From the NCBI GenBank assembly GCA_000431975.1, contig HF988448.1:1-13292 (forward strand): a stretch of 13,292 nucleotides of DNA. The letters are read 5' to 3'. Positions 1 to 6,859 of this stretch are shown one piece after another; position 1 is the stretch's first letter; the number at the start of each line of letters is the position of its first letter. The notes beneath the pieces were generated by a model. That model saw only the letters and a program-made list of their open reading frames with translations, searched no databases and was not told the origin of the DNA. The DNA is from Prevotella sp. CAG:924 (GTDB lineage: Bacteria; Bacteroidota; Bacteroidia; Bacteroidales; Bacteroidaceae). Position numbers and translations under genes: made by a program.

Positions 1-1439
1 GGAAAGATTTTCTGATGAGGATATTTAGGTAGTGGTTTACCTTTTATCACATCAGGGGTCCAGTAGTTGTCGTCACCTGTCGTCCAAGATGGACGGTGAC
101 AGCTGGCACAGCCCATCTGCATGAATAGTTCCTTACCACGTTGTACATCTGCATCGTTTAAATTTCGGGCACGTGGAATGGCTAGTCCTCGATGCCATAC
201 CATAAAGGCATAAAAGTTGTCCGCGGACATTTCCGCATCAAACTTATGCCACGTATTATCAAACTGGTTAGTCGACGGATCGAGCAGGTTTCTCACGGCA
301 TCAGCAATGCCGTTATCAGTGCCGTCGGCATAGTAAGGTGATGAGGGATTGCTCTTGATGGAGTTGATTACCTCTTTATTGGAGGCCATAGCTTCTGCCC
401 ATGCCTTGGTAGTGTAAAGATTAGGACGGTCGGGACGCGAAACGTTGGTAATGTTCCAGATGGCATTGGCACCGGGACCATCCTGCAATGAAGCACGTGT
501 GAGGGCATAGGTGAATCGTTTGACCATACCTTGTACAGGTGTTCCGTCTGCTAGTGCGCCGGGTGAGGTCCACGAAGAATAGAATGCTGATGATGCCCAG
601 TCGTTGGCGCCCTTGTCCCACATGGCCGGATTGAGACTGGCTCCTGCCGCTGCTTCTGTGGCATACTGCTTCTTGAGCGAGTCTTCTGGAATGGCATCGA
701 TTAGTCCTGTACCAATAATACCGATAGTCGATTCTAGGCGCACTTCGAAGTCAGAAGGCTGTGGGGTGGTGTTGAAGGCAGTTTGAGGGATGGTTACCTC
801 AGGATAGATAAGTTCATATTTTTCACCGTCCGGGAATTGCAGGGGCAGACCACTTTCCATTGCTGTCACTGTATGCCAACTGATGTTTATTTGGTCTTCA
901 TCTATAGGGGGCAAGAATGGGGATGTCGCCTGAGTCTGCGGCATGCCCGTGACTTCACTGATATAGGCTCCATCGTTGCTTCCGGGAACATCTGGGTGAT
1001 AGACAACGAGGAGATATCCATTACCATAGGTATTGGCATGATAGTCGTCTTGACGTTTGCCGTGACCATAACCGGGATGGCAGTCAATGCATGAGCTGCG
1101 TACCGAAGCTGGGCCGAGGCCATTGAAAGGAGGCGTGTTGGTGTTGTAGTTGCGTTCGAAGAAGGATTCTCCAAGATTGAATTCCTTGACCAATCCTTGT
1201 TCTTCCACAGCTTTTGTCTCGTCTTCATAACATCCGGCTGTCACATTGTCGGTAGTACCAAGACTGCCTCCCGGATACCATTCTTCGGCAGTGAAATTAC
1301 CGACTGCCTTACCGATATATTCTGTGTCACCCATATTCTCTGATGGTGATAATGAACTGACGGAATCGTCTTTACAGGCTGTGAGAGGTAGACATAGGCA
1401 TACTGACAGTGTGAATATATTTAAAGGGTATGATTTCAT
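1..1439 (-). CDS. Di-heme oxidoreductase (DHOR/DUF1111) lipoprotein, 3' end missing
   Basis: The frame is open from an ATG at 1439 to the left edge, giving 479 codons plus two bases, so the C-terminus lies outside the window. The N-terminus is a lipoprotein signal with lipobox LTAC (Cys22) followed by KDD, which resembles the Bacteroidota surface-lipoprotein export signal. Two c-type heme motifs are visible: CIDCH (Cys117, Cys120, His121), preceded by a FNGLGP stretch typical of the family, and CASCH (Cys444, Cys447, His448). This is the layout of the DUF1111 family of putative thiol oxidoreductases, related to MauG/cytochrome c peroxidase. Family members often sit beside imelysin genes in iron-uptake loci; the reaction is not known and redox conversion of iron or a bound ligand is inference. 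It is the last visible gene of a leftward operon, 92 bases after the imelysin gene. No in-frame stop or frameshift is seen. Confidence 0.88.
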   Translation of the reverse strand, partial: MKSYPLNIFTLSVCLCLPLTACKDDSVSSLSPSENMGDTEYIGKAVGNFTAEEWYPGGSLGTTDNVTAGCYEDETKAVEEQGLVKEFNLGESFFERNYNTNTPPFNGLGPASVRSSCIDCHPGYGHGKRQDDYHANTYGNGYLLVVYHPDVPGSNDGAYISEVTGMPQTQATSPFLPPIDEDQINISWHTVTAMESGLPLQFPDGEKYELIYPEVTIPQTAFNTTPQPSDFEVRLESTIGIIGTGLIDAIPEDSLKKQYATEAAAGASLNPAMWDKGANDWASSAFYSSWTSPGALADGTPVQGMVKRFTYALTRASLQDGPGANAIWNITNVSRPDRPNLYTTKAWAEAMASNKEVINSIKSNPSSPYYADGTDNGIADAVRNLLDPSTNQFDNTWHKFDAEMSADNFYAFMVWHRGLAIPRARNLNDADVQRGKELFMQMGCASCHRPSWTTGDDNYWTPDVIKGKPLPKYPHQKIF

Positions 1440-1467
1440 AATAGTTTATTTTATTAGTACGAATAGA

Positions 1468-1522
1468 GTCGGAAAATTGTGCTCTGATCCATTCGGAGCC
1501 TTTTAACAGCACAATTCCCGAC
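1468..1522. repeat. Intercistronic hairpin between imelysin and DHOR genes
   Basis: The arms GTCGG (1468-1472) plus AATTGTGCT (1475-1483) pair with AGCACAATT (1508-1516) plus CCGAC (1518-1522). That is 14 base pairs interrupted by a small internal loop, around a 24-base loop. It fills most of the 92-base gap between the imelysin stop and the DHOR start. On the transcribed minus strand no run of T follows, so it is not a classical terminator. An mRNA processing or stability element that sets different levels of the two proteins is the simplest inference. Confidence 0.6.
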
Positions 1523-1531
1523 GTATGTTAA

Positions 1532-2794
1532 TTAGTTATTTGCAATCCATTGGGAAGCTCGACTTAGGTTGCTGTCAAGATTCTGAATTGCATCGATAGC
1601 AGTCTTTACATAGTCTGCGGTAGGATTGTCGCCGAACTCTACACCGGTGGCGATGCAGGCGTCAAGAGCGTTCAATGCTTCCTGTAGGCTGGTTTCAAGT
1701 TCGGAAGCTATCGTGGGGTTGTATTTTTTAAGATAACCCATGAGCGAATTATCTTTAGTGAGGTCGTTATCGACGTTTCCATAGAGCGAGTGTTGAATAC
1801 TCAGGATATTATCTTTGAAATCATAGAAGGAGCGGTGGCTGTAGGGCGATTCGATGTAATTGGGATCGGAACCATTGTAGGCATTACCCATCTTCTGTGA
1901 GTACACTTCATTAGATATATTTTGGCATCCACTTGTCAAAATGGTGCTAGCTACCTGCCTCCATGTGGTGTATGTGCTGCCTGCCTGGCCGGCTATCAGC
2001 ATGTTTTCGCCATAGGTAAGCTGCCCGCTACCCACAGTGTATTGCAACTCACATTCGTCGATGACACGTGTCTTTTGTTCTTGGGGCGCATCGGGATTCC
2101 ATGCTACATTGAGTTGATAGCAACGGTCGCGCAGGTCTCCGGCTACTGCCGTAGCATAGATGAGTTCTTCGCGTCCGGAGATATTTGCTCCGTATGAAGA
2201 AATAAGGTCGGGATCATTACCGAGCAATGAGTTGACATCTCGATTTTGCCCATTGCGGAAGATGATGAATTCAATACCATGAAATCCGAGCAGTTCTTGC
2301 CCTAGTTTGTTAGCGGCATAGGCGATGCCTTCGTTTCCGTTGTCGAGTTGTGCGATCTTGTCGCTGTTTTTCAGCTCGGTCACCAGACCGTCAAGATCAA
2401 GGGGCCATGTATCGATATGAGGGTCAATACCGAAGTCGGTAGCTGCACCGTACAGAAAAGCTTCTGTCTCCTCCCAATAACTACGGGCTTCGAGAAAAGT
2501 AGAGCAAATTTGGTCGATATCATTTTGTGAGACACTGCTTGGATCGGCTTTGAACTTTTCTTTCACAGCGTTGAGCTGTTCGTATAATAGACCGGTCTGT
2601 GTAGCAAGGTTGCCATAGGTAGGGTAAATGACATCGTTGACATAGTCTGTTGAAGCACTTTTGAGAAGCGTTTCTTTTTCTGACAAAGTGTTGTTTGGGC
2701 TGTCGGTCACATCATCATCGCTACACGATGAGAATGTCACTGTCATTAAGATGCCCATTACTAGGAGTACGGGAAGTTTAAAATACTTTTTCAT
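1532..2794 (-). CDS. Imelysin-like (peptidase M75 / IrpA-type) lipoprotein
   Basis: A 420-residue protein with a lipoprotein signal: the lipobox ends at Cys24 (TFSSC) and is followed at once by SDDD, which matches the surface-export signal reported for Bacteroides lipoproteins (SDDDD-like). The imelysin signature GFHGIE gives His172 and Glu175 of the HxxE motif, and the region WEETEAFLYG...IDTWPLD (about 107-133) is also typical. Length fits the family, which is mostly alpha-helical. Imelysin-like proteins (IrpA, ICMP, EfeO C-terminal relatives) are implicated in bacterial iron uptake; protease activity is doubtful for most. The gene lies 57 bases after a porin gene and before a di-heme oxidoreductase gene, with no separate promoter visible in the 57-base gap, so cotranscription is likely. 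Surface exposure is an inference from the SDDD residues. Confidence 0.92.
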   Translation of the reverse strand: MKKYFKLPVLLVMGILMTVTFSSCSDDDVTDSPNNTLSEKETLLKSASTDYVNDVIYPTYGNLATQTGLLYEQLNAVKEKFKADPSSVSQNDIDQICSTFLEARSYWEETEAFLYGAATDFGIDPHIDTWPLDLDGLVTELKNSDKIAQLDNGNEGIAYAANKLGQELLGFHGIEFIIFRNGQNRDVNSLLGNDPDLISSYGANISGREELIYATAVAGDLRDRCYQLNVAWNPDAPQEQKTRVIDECELQYTVGSGQLTYGENMLIAGQAGSTYTTWRQVASTILTSGCQNISNEVYSQKMGNAYNGSDPNYIESPYSHRSFYDFKDNILSIQHSLYGNVDNDLTKDNSLMGYLKKYNPTIASELETSLQEALNALDACIATGVEFGDNPTADYVKTAIDAIQNLDSNLSRASQWIANN

Positions 2795-2851
2795 AAATGA
2801 TTTTTTTATTATTAATAGTTTGTAAGTAATCGTTTTTGTAGTAAGTTGTCA

Positions 2852-4168
2852 TTATAGGAAAAATCCTTGATAGGCTATTCCTATTGAGACAGATGGTTCG
2901 TCGTTGTAAATGGGTTTTAAGAAACGATGTGAATATTCTGCCTTGACAGCTATTTGTGGGAGTGGATAGTAGTTGATACCCGCGGCAATACGGTGGCGGT
3001 TGGTATAGGAATATTCAGGCTGACTGTGTTCAGGTATATAGGAGTCGTAATACTCGTAACGTCCGAAAAGGTAGAATTTCTGTCGGTTGTTTCTCAGTTT
3101 GACAAATTGTGAGAAAACATCATATCCGGCTTCAATGCCTAGGGCAACGGCATTTTTCCCTACGCGTGATTTCTTAGCTGGTGATCCGCTGGCTGTTGCG
3201 TTGATCTTTGCTTCGCTTATCTTGGCAGCATCGCTAAGATAGCCATAGTCTGCGTTGGCACGGACGATCCAGTTAGCTCTGTTGAATGTAAGATCGAAGG
3301 CACCGACGGCTACAATGCCTTTTACTTTATCGTAAGTCTTTCCTTCGCCTTCTTTATCGTTGGGGAAGGTGTTGTGCATGGAATGTCCGTAATAGCCACT
3401 TATACCAAAACGTACACCTTGCAGGGCATAGTAGTCAAGTCGTCCGGCAAATCCGTATTTGTTGGCCACTTTGAATTCGAAAGGTGATCCTGCACCACCT
3501 TGGATCCAGTGATCACGGTCGAAGAGAAATGCATCCAGTCCAGCAACGAGTTGGACCTCATAGCGTAGCCGCTCTGTTCGTCCCCAGAAGCTGATGCCTG
3601 TATCATGCCAGGTGCAAGGCAGAATAGTACCTTCGCCTTCGGGACGGTAGACAGTAAAGAAATTGAGTGGCTCGTGGTAGGCATTGGTAAGCCCTACGGG
3701 TACGACGAAATGTCCGATGCGGATATTTGCCCATGAAGCGAATGATTTTTGTATCCAGAGCTGTTCCAGTTCTACTTCACCGCCTTTCTCAGTTTCCTGT
3801 TCCCATTCGCCGGCTTCTTCAAATTCTTGTTCTACGGCACCGCCTGATCCGCCATGTTCAAATTCTATCTCACTCGACATGGTCCAACCTTTACCGAAAT
3901 TATAACTCAGATAGATAACGGCATGGGGGATGTCAAATCGACCGTGTCCCGGGTCTTCTTTATGTTGAGACGGGCTGGAATACCGGTAGACGTTGTCGCT
4001 GTAAAAATTGCGAGTTAAAGCGATGTCCGCATAACCTCCTATACTAAGCTTGTGACCGCCGGCGTGTCCGTAAACACTGTCGACAGCTGATGTCTGAGCC
4101 GTTGATGTACTTGCAGAAAAGAATAAAACGGTTGTACAGACGGATAATAATGATATAAATCTGCTCAT
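2852..4168 (-). CDS. Outer-membrane porin, phosphate-selective porin O/P type
   Basis: A 438-residue protein from the ATG at 4168; an upstream ATG at 4198 is rejected because it would overlap the promoter's -7 element. The signal peptide ends near STAQ (about residue 25). The mature part alternates aromatic and polar residues, as in beta-barrel strands (for example RYEVQLVAGL, GRLDYYALQG), and ends in an aromatic-rich strand (SIGIAYQGFFL), typical of outer-membrane proteins. The stretch GHFVVPVGLTNAYHEPLNFFTVYRPEGEG resembles the porin O/P family, and an unusual Glu-rich segment precedes it. It heads a leftward operon with imelysin and DHOR genes. Family members pass anions or small solutes; transport of an iron complex here is inference from the neighbours. 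No TonB box or plug domain is evident, so it is not a TonB-dependent receptor. Confidence 0.8.
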   Translation of the reverse strand: MSRFISLLSVCTTVLFFSASTSTAQTSAVDSVYGHAGGHKLSIGGYADIALTRNFYSDNVYRYSSPSQHKEDPGHGRFDIPHAVIYLSYNFGKGWTMSSEIEFEHGGSGGAVEQEFEEAGEWEQETEKGGEVELEQLWIQKSFASWANIRIGHFVVPVGLTNAYHEPLNFFTVYRPEGEGTILPCTWHDTGISFWGRTERLRYEVQLVAGLDAFLFDRDHWIQGGAGSPFEFKVANKYGFAGRLDYYALQGVRFGISGYYGHSMHNTFPNDKEGEGKTYDKVKGIVAVGAFDLTFNRANWIVRANADYGYLSDAAKISEAKINATASGSPAKKSRVGKNAVALGIEAGYDVFSQFVKLRNNRQKFYLFGRYEYYDSYIPEHSQPEYSYTNRHRIAAGINYYPLPQIAVKAEYSHRFLKPIYNDEPSVSIGIAYQGFFL

Positions 4169-4195
4169 CTTAGTGTAAAATTTAATTTGACAATG

Positions 4196-4227
4196 CAAAA
4201 TTACGATAAGTTGAAATGGTTAGCAAT
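4196..4227 (-). promoter_or_regulatory. Promoter of the porin-imelysin-DHOR operon
   Basis: On the minus strand the -7 element is TAATTTTG (complement of 4196-4203), a full match to the Bacteroidota consensus TAnnTTTG. The -33 element is ATTG (complement of 4224-4227), three of four bases of TTTG, with a 20-base spacer inside the usual 19-21 range. Transcription would begin near 4189 and give a leader of about 20 bases before the ATG at 4168. No convincing Fur-like palindrome was recognised, so iron control is not demonstrated. Confidence 0.65.
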
Positions 4228-4437
4228 ACTTAAAAATCGGCAAAAAACATTATGATTTGAGGTAATATGTACTGATAAGTGAGTATATAAAGGAATATTA
4301 AGGGTTGGAAGTACGTACGTCGAGATAACGAAACTATTAAGGGGCATAGGAGATTTATTTCCATAAGGTCATAACAGGTCTTTAGGGAGAGATGCAGATA
4401 TAAGAGGTGTAGGGATGGAGATGATGGTAAAGTCTTG

Positions 4438-4470
4438 TTTGGGTATAAATATTTTGTAGAGTTACCCTTG
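4438..4470 (+). promoter_or_regulatory. Candidate upstream promoter of the cyuA-like gene
   Basis: TTTG (4438-4441) matches the -33 element exactly. It is followed after 21 bases by TACCCTTG (4463-4470), which fits TAnnTTTG at seven of eight positions counting the free ones. Transcription would begin in the mid 4470s and give a leader of about 95 bases. A second candidate -7, TAATTTCG at 4541-4548, lies closer to the start codon but lacks a -33 at the right distance. Which one is used cannot be decided by reading. Confidence 0.4.
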
Positions 4471-4471
4471 T

Positions 4472-4479
4472 AAGGAGGT
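4472..4479 (+). promoter_or_regulatory. Strong Shine-Dalgarno sequence in the cyuA-like leader
   Basis: AAGGAGGT is a near-perfect anti-16S match, uncommon in Bacteroidota. It sits five bases before an in-frame GTG (4485) and ten bases before an ATG in another frame (4490). It does not serve the annotated start at 4569, which is about 90 bases further on. It is either chance, the true ribosome site of an N-terminally longer protein, or the site for a short upstream ORF. Confidence 0.35.
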
Positions 4480-4489
4480 CAATTGTGCG

Positions 4490-4540
4490 ATGCGTGTGTT
4501 TTTTCTGCGTGAAGAAGGCATGTGTTTGCTTATATTTTAG
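4490..4540 (+). other. Possible 16-residue upstream ORF
   Basis: ATG at 4490 to TAG at 4538-4540 encodes MRVFFLREEGMCLLIF, ten bases after the strong AAGGAGGT. It ends 28 bases before the start of the cysteine/serine enzyme gene. It could be a leader peptide coupled to that gene, but it overlaps an alternative in-frame N-terminal extension and may be chance. There is no homology or codon evidence for it. Confidence 0.2.
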
Positions 4541-4568
4541 TAATTTCGCAGGAAAAACGATAATTACC

Positions 4569-5870
4569 ATGCTTACATCCGAAGAAAAGAATGCGATCAT
4601 TGCGCTGATCCGCCGTCAGGTGGTGCCCGCCATTGGATGCACCGAACCGATAGCCGTGGCACTTTGTGTGGCCAAGGCCAAAGAGATGCTCGGCGTGTTG
4701 CCTGAGAAAATAGAAGTGAGCCTCAGTGCCAATATCCTTAAGAATGCCATGGGCGTGGGTATTCCCGGCACCGGCATGACCGGCCTGCCGATAGCCATTG
4801 CCCTTGGCGCGCTGATCGGACGGTCGGAACTGGAGCTGGAGGTGCTTCAGGACTGCAACCGGGCAGCCGTGGAGGAAGGTAAGAAATATATAGCGGGAGG
4901 CCGCATCCGCATCCGGCTGAAGGAAGACGCGCCCGACAAACTGTATATTGCAGCGATCTGTCAGGCTGATGGTCACGAGACGGAGGCACGCATAGCTACA
5001 GGCCATACCCATTTCGTCTATCTGCGCAAGGATGACAAGGTGGAGATGGATCATCCTATCCACTCCACGGAGGATGATGAAGAGGACGAGGTAGCGCTGA
5101 CGCTCCGTAAGGTGTACGACTTTGCTACCGAGACCGATGTCGAAGATCTTCACTTCATCCTTGAGGCTAAGAAGATGAACGAGGAGGCTGCCGCCGATGG
5201 CCTGCGCGAGAACTTCGGCCATCAGCTGGGTAAGACATTGTGCAGTCCCCTCGGTCGTGGCATCATGGGCGAGGGCATCTTCTCGAAAGTATTGTCGGCT
5301 ACGAGTTGTGCCTGCGATGCTCGTATGGCCGGTGCCATGATCCCCGTGATGAGCAATAGCGGCAGTGGCAATCAGGGCATCTGCGCCACAATGCCTGTCG
5401 TGGTGTTTGCGGAAGAGAACCATAATACGGAGGAGGAGACGATCCGCGCGCTGATCATCAGCAATCTGACGGCTATCTATATCAAGCAGCACCTCGGCAC
5501 GCTGTCGGCCTTGTGCGGATGTGTAGTGGCCAGCACCGGCAGCAGTTGCGGTATCACTTATCTGATGGGAGGTAATTATGACCAGATCGTGTTTGCCGTG
5601 AAGAATATGATTGCCAATCTGACGGGAATGATCTGTGACGGAGCCAAGCCGAGCTGTGCCCTTAAACTTACCTCAGGTGTCAGCACAGCCATGCTCAGTG
5701 CGATGCTTGCCATACAGAACAAGCATGTGACCTCGGTGGAGGGCATCATCGATGATGATGTGGATCAGAGCATCCGCAATCTTACCGAGATCGGACGCCG
5801 TGGCATGGACGAGACCGATAAGTTCGTGCTTAACATCATGACTCATAAGTCGAAACCAAAGAACGCCTGA
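4569..5870 (+). CDS. cyuA: UPF0597/CyuA-type L-cysteine desulfidase or L-serine dehydratase
   Basis: A 433-residue cytosolic protein from the ATG at 4569. The frame stays open back to a GTG at 4485, but MLTSEEKNAIIALIRRQVVP is the usual family N-terminus, so 4569 is preferred. Family features: AIGCTEP with Cys24; GVGIPGTGMTGLP (63-73), a glycine-rich loop; SATSCACDARMAG (243-255); NSGSGNQGICATMP with Cys272; and ICDGAKPSCALK with Cys356 and Cys363. The last cysteines plus Cys24 are plausible [4Fe-4S] ligands, as in iron-sulfur L-serine dehydratases and archaeal L-cysteine desulfidase. The expected reaction is cysteine to pyruvate, ammonia and sulfide, or serine to pyruvate and ammonia; sequence alone cannot choose. 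It stands alone between promoter candidates and its own terminator. Confidence 0.88.
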   Translation: MLTSEEKNAIIALIRRQVVPAIGCTEPIAVALCVAKAKEMLGVLPEKIEVSLSANILKNAMGVGIPGTGMTGLPIAIALGALIGRSELELEVLQDCNRAAVEEGKKYIAGGRIRIRLKEDAPDKLYIAAICQADGHETEARIATGHTHFVYLRKDDKVEMDHPIHSTEDDEEDEVALTLRKVYDFATETDVEDLHFILEAKKMNEEAAADGLRENFGHQLGKTLCSPLGRGIMGEGIFSKVLSATSCACDARMAGAMIPVMSNSGSGNQGICATMPVVVFAEENHNTEEETIRALIISNLTAIYIKQHLGTLSALCGCVVASTGSSCGITYLMGGNYDQIVFAVKNMIANLTGMICDGAKPSCALKLTSGVSTAMLSAMLAIQNKHVTSVEGIIDDDVDQSIRNLTEIGRRGMDETDKFVLNIMTHKSKPKNA

Positions 5871-5908
5871 TCGTAATAACGGCTGTCGTGCTGTTACAAT
5901 CAATCTAT

Positions 5909-5977
5909 ACGAGACTTGCATCTGTGTCTATCTTCCTTGTGAAGATCATGCACGGGTGCAAGTCTTGTCGCGTTTTT
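5909..5977 (+). terminator. Long composite terminator after the cyuA-like gene
   Basis: The outer arms (5909-5920 and 5957-5968) form a 12-pair stem with one G-U pair. Inside them ATCTTC (5930-5935) and GAAGAT (5941-5946) make a perfect six-pair stem with a five-base loop, so the whole folds as one extended hairpin. CGCG and then TTTTT (5973-5977) follow. It starts 39 bases after the stop codon and is a convincing intrinsic terminator, longer than most. Confidence 0.75.
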
Positions 5978-6010
5978 GGCGGATGGCTGTCGGCAAGACT
6001 GTCTTGGACG

Positions 6011-6033
6011 GCAGAGTGGAGGCATCACTCTGC
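6011..6033 (+). terminator. Second hairpin, possible back-up terminator
   Basis: GCAGAGTG (6011-6018) and CACTCTGC (6026-6033) form a perfect eight-pair stem with a seven-base loop. It is followed, eight bases later, by TTTT at 6042-6045. It lies 34 bases beyond the T-run of the first terminator. Because the T-run is not adjacent, it is a weaker terminator candidate and could instead be an upstream element of the next promoter. Confidence 0.4.
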
Positions 6034-6088
6034 AGATGCTGTTTTCTTGATAAATTAGGGAAATCCCTATCAATAATAGGATTTTTCC

Positions 6089-6120
6089 TTTTATAAAAAG
6101 TTATGGAAAGCTTATCTTTG
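6089..6120 (+). promoter_or_regulatory. Promoter of the small outer-membrane barrel gene
   Basis: TATCTTTG (6113-6120) is an exact TAnnTTTG -7 element. TTTT (6089-6092) is a three-of-four match to the -33 element with a 20-base spacer. Transcription would start near 6127, more than 200 bases before the ATG at 6348, which implies a long leader. Confidence 0.55.
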
Positions 6121-6347
6121 CCCATACGAACGTTAAGGACGTTGATTAGAAAGAAACCTACACGACCATTATCGGTCACGTCTGGCTAACCCGATGTTGA
6201 AACTCCTGAGACGTATTATCGTCGCATCTACAGGATGCGTGCCAGCCGGTGCCCGTCGGCTATCGCGGGACATATATCGCCTGCACATAACGATATGCAA
6301 TGAGGCTAAGGCCACAACAACTGATCGTAAAATTAAAAACTATAGAT
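6121..6347 (+). promoter_or_regulatory. Structured 5' leader with six short hairpins
   Basis: Six perfect short stems lie in a row: AACGT/ACGTT (6129-6143), GACC/GGTC (6164-6177), GACG/CGTC (6210-6223), CGCATC/GATGCG (6223-6239), AGCCG/CGGCT (6244-6261) and ATATCG/CGATAT (6274-6296). The middle part is more GC-rich than the flanks, and the last about 45 bases before the ATG are AT-rich and unpaired, which suits ribosome entry. No known riboswitch class was recognised. It may be a regulatory leader or a separate small RNA. Confidence 0.35.
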
Positions 6348-6851
6348 ATGAAAAAGATAATCTTAGGCATCATTATGCTGTGTGCATCAGTGAGTACGTT
6401 TGCCCAGCACAGTGTCGGTAGTTGGAATATCCAGCCCAAAATAGGTCTAAATATAGCTAATCTCACCAACTCGCATCTCGACTCGCGTGTCGGGCTGGTA
6501 TTGGGAGCAGAGCTGGAGTATCAGGTGAATCCCAAGGTGTCGCTCAGCTTCGGAGGCCTTTATTCGCAGCAAGGAGGGGATGATTTTAATGTAGATTACT
6601 TCAACATCCCTGTCTTGGCCCATCTCTATGTGGCCCGTGGCTTGGCGTTGAAGGCCGGTCTGCAGCCGGGATTCAAGGTGAATGGTGATGAGAGGGCTAA
6701 GTCGACCGATGTCTCCATACCGCTTGGCATCTCTTATGAGTTCAGGCAGATCAATCTTGAAGCACGTTACAATTGGGGCTTGACGAATGTTGCGGGTGAC
6801 AGCAACAACAGTGTGTTCCAAGTAACAATCGGATACAAAATACCTTTATAA
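6348..6851 (+). CDS. Small outer-membrane beta-barrel protein (PorT-like, OMP_b-brl_2 type)
   Basis: A 167-residue protein. The ATG at 6348 is chosen because MKKIILGIIMLCASVSTFAQ is a clean signal peptide with a cleavage site after AQ; a frame-extending ATG at 6300 would bury it. The mature part reads as about eight amphipathic strands: SWNIQPKIGLNIAN, RVGLVLGAELEYQV, VSLSFGGLYSQQG, LALKAGLQPGFKV, SIPLGISYEF, INLEARYNWGL and a terminal strand VFQVTIGYKIPL ending close to the C-terminus, as outer-membrane barrels do. This matches the small barrel family common in Bacteroidota, whose members mostly lack a known function. It stands alone, with its own promoter, a long leader and a terminator shared with the convergent esterase gene. 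Confidence 0.85.
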   Translation: MKKIILGIIMLCASVSTFAQHSVGSWNIQPKIGLNIANLTNSHLDSRVGLVLGAELEYQVNPKVSLSFGGLYSQQGGDDFNVDYFNIPVLAHLYVARGLALKAGLQPGFKVNGDERAKSTDVSIPLGISYEFRQINLEARYNWGLTNVAGDSNNSVFQVTIGYKIPL

Positions 6852-6859
6852 ATCTATCA

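Larger units (their letters stand above)
4169..4568. other. 400-base divergent intergenic region, porin operon and cyuA-like gene
   Basis: This gap holds the porin-operon promoter at its left end and promoter candidates for the cysteine enzyme at its right end. Between about 4230 and 4430 only AT-rich sequence is seen, with a short self-complementary ACGTACGT near 4313-4320 and no recognisable gene, RNA or repeat. The minus-strand frame that starts at 4600 here has no protein-like character. Confidence 0.5.
5871..6347. other. 477-base intergenic region, cyuA-like gene to outer-membrane barrel gene
   Basis: In order this gap holds the composite terminator, a second hairpin at 6011-6033, an AT-rich stretch with an imperfect dyad at about 6056-6090, the downstream gene's promoter (6089-6120) and its structured leader (6121-6347). 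A 75-codon frame from 6194 runs through the leader into the next gene in another frame. It is Arg- and Cys-rich without domain character and is taken as non-coding. Confidence 0.5.

Noticed and set aside
783..1228. Overlapping small frames on both strands within the first 1.4 kb
   Set aside because: All lie inside the di-heme oxidoreductase gene, whose frame is open to the window edge and carries two CxxCH motifs.
1..4168. Lower G+C of the iron-type operon, suggesting transfer
   Set aside because: Two sampled 60-base lines gave 24 G+C (2641-2700) against 35 (5221-5280). Two lines are too few, and the operon's families, promoter and signals are typical of Bacteroidota, so transfer is not supported.
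4530..5492. A 320-codon minus-strand open frame opposite the cyuA-like gene
   Set aside because: It is an antisense shadow of a GC-rich gene with strong family motifs; its translation is His/Arg-rich with no domain pattern, start context or promoter.
6194..6421. A 75-codon plus-strand frame in the leader of the barrel gene
   Set aside because: It overlaps the barrel gene start in another frame and its Arg/Cys-rich translation has no recognisable domain; a leader peptide role cannot be excluded but has no support.
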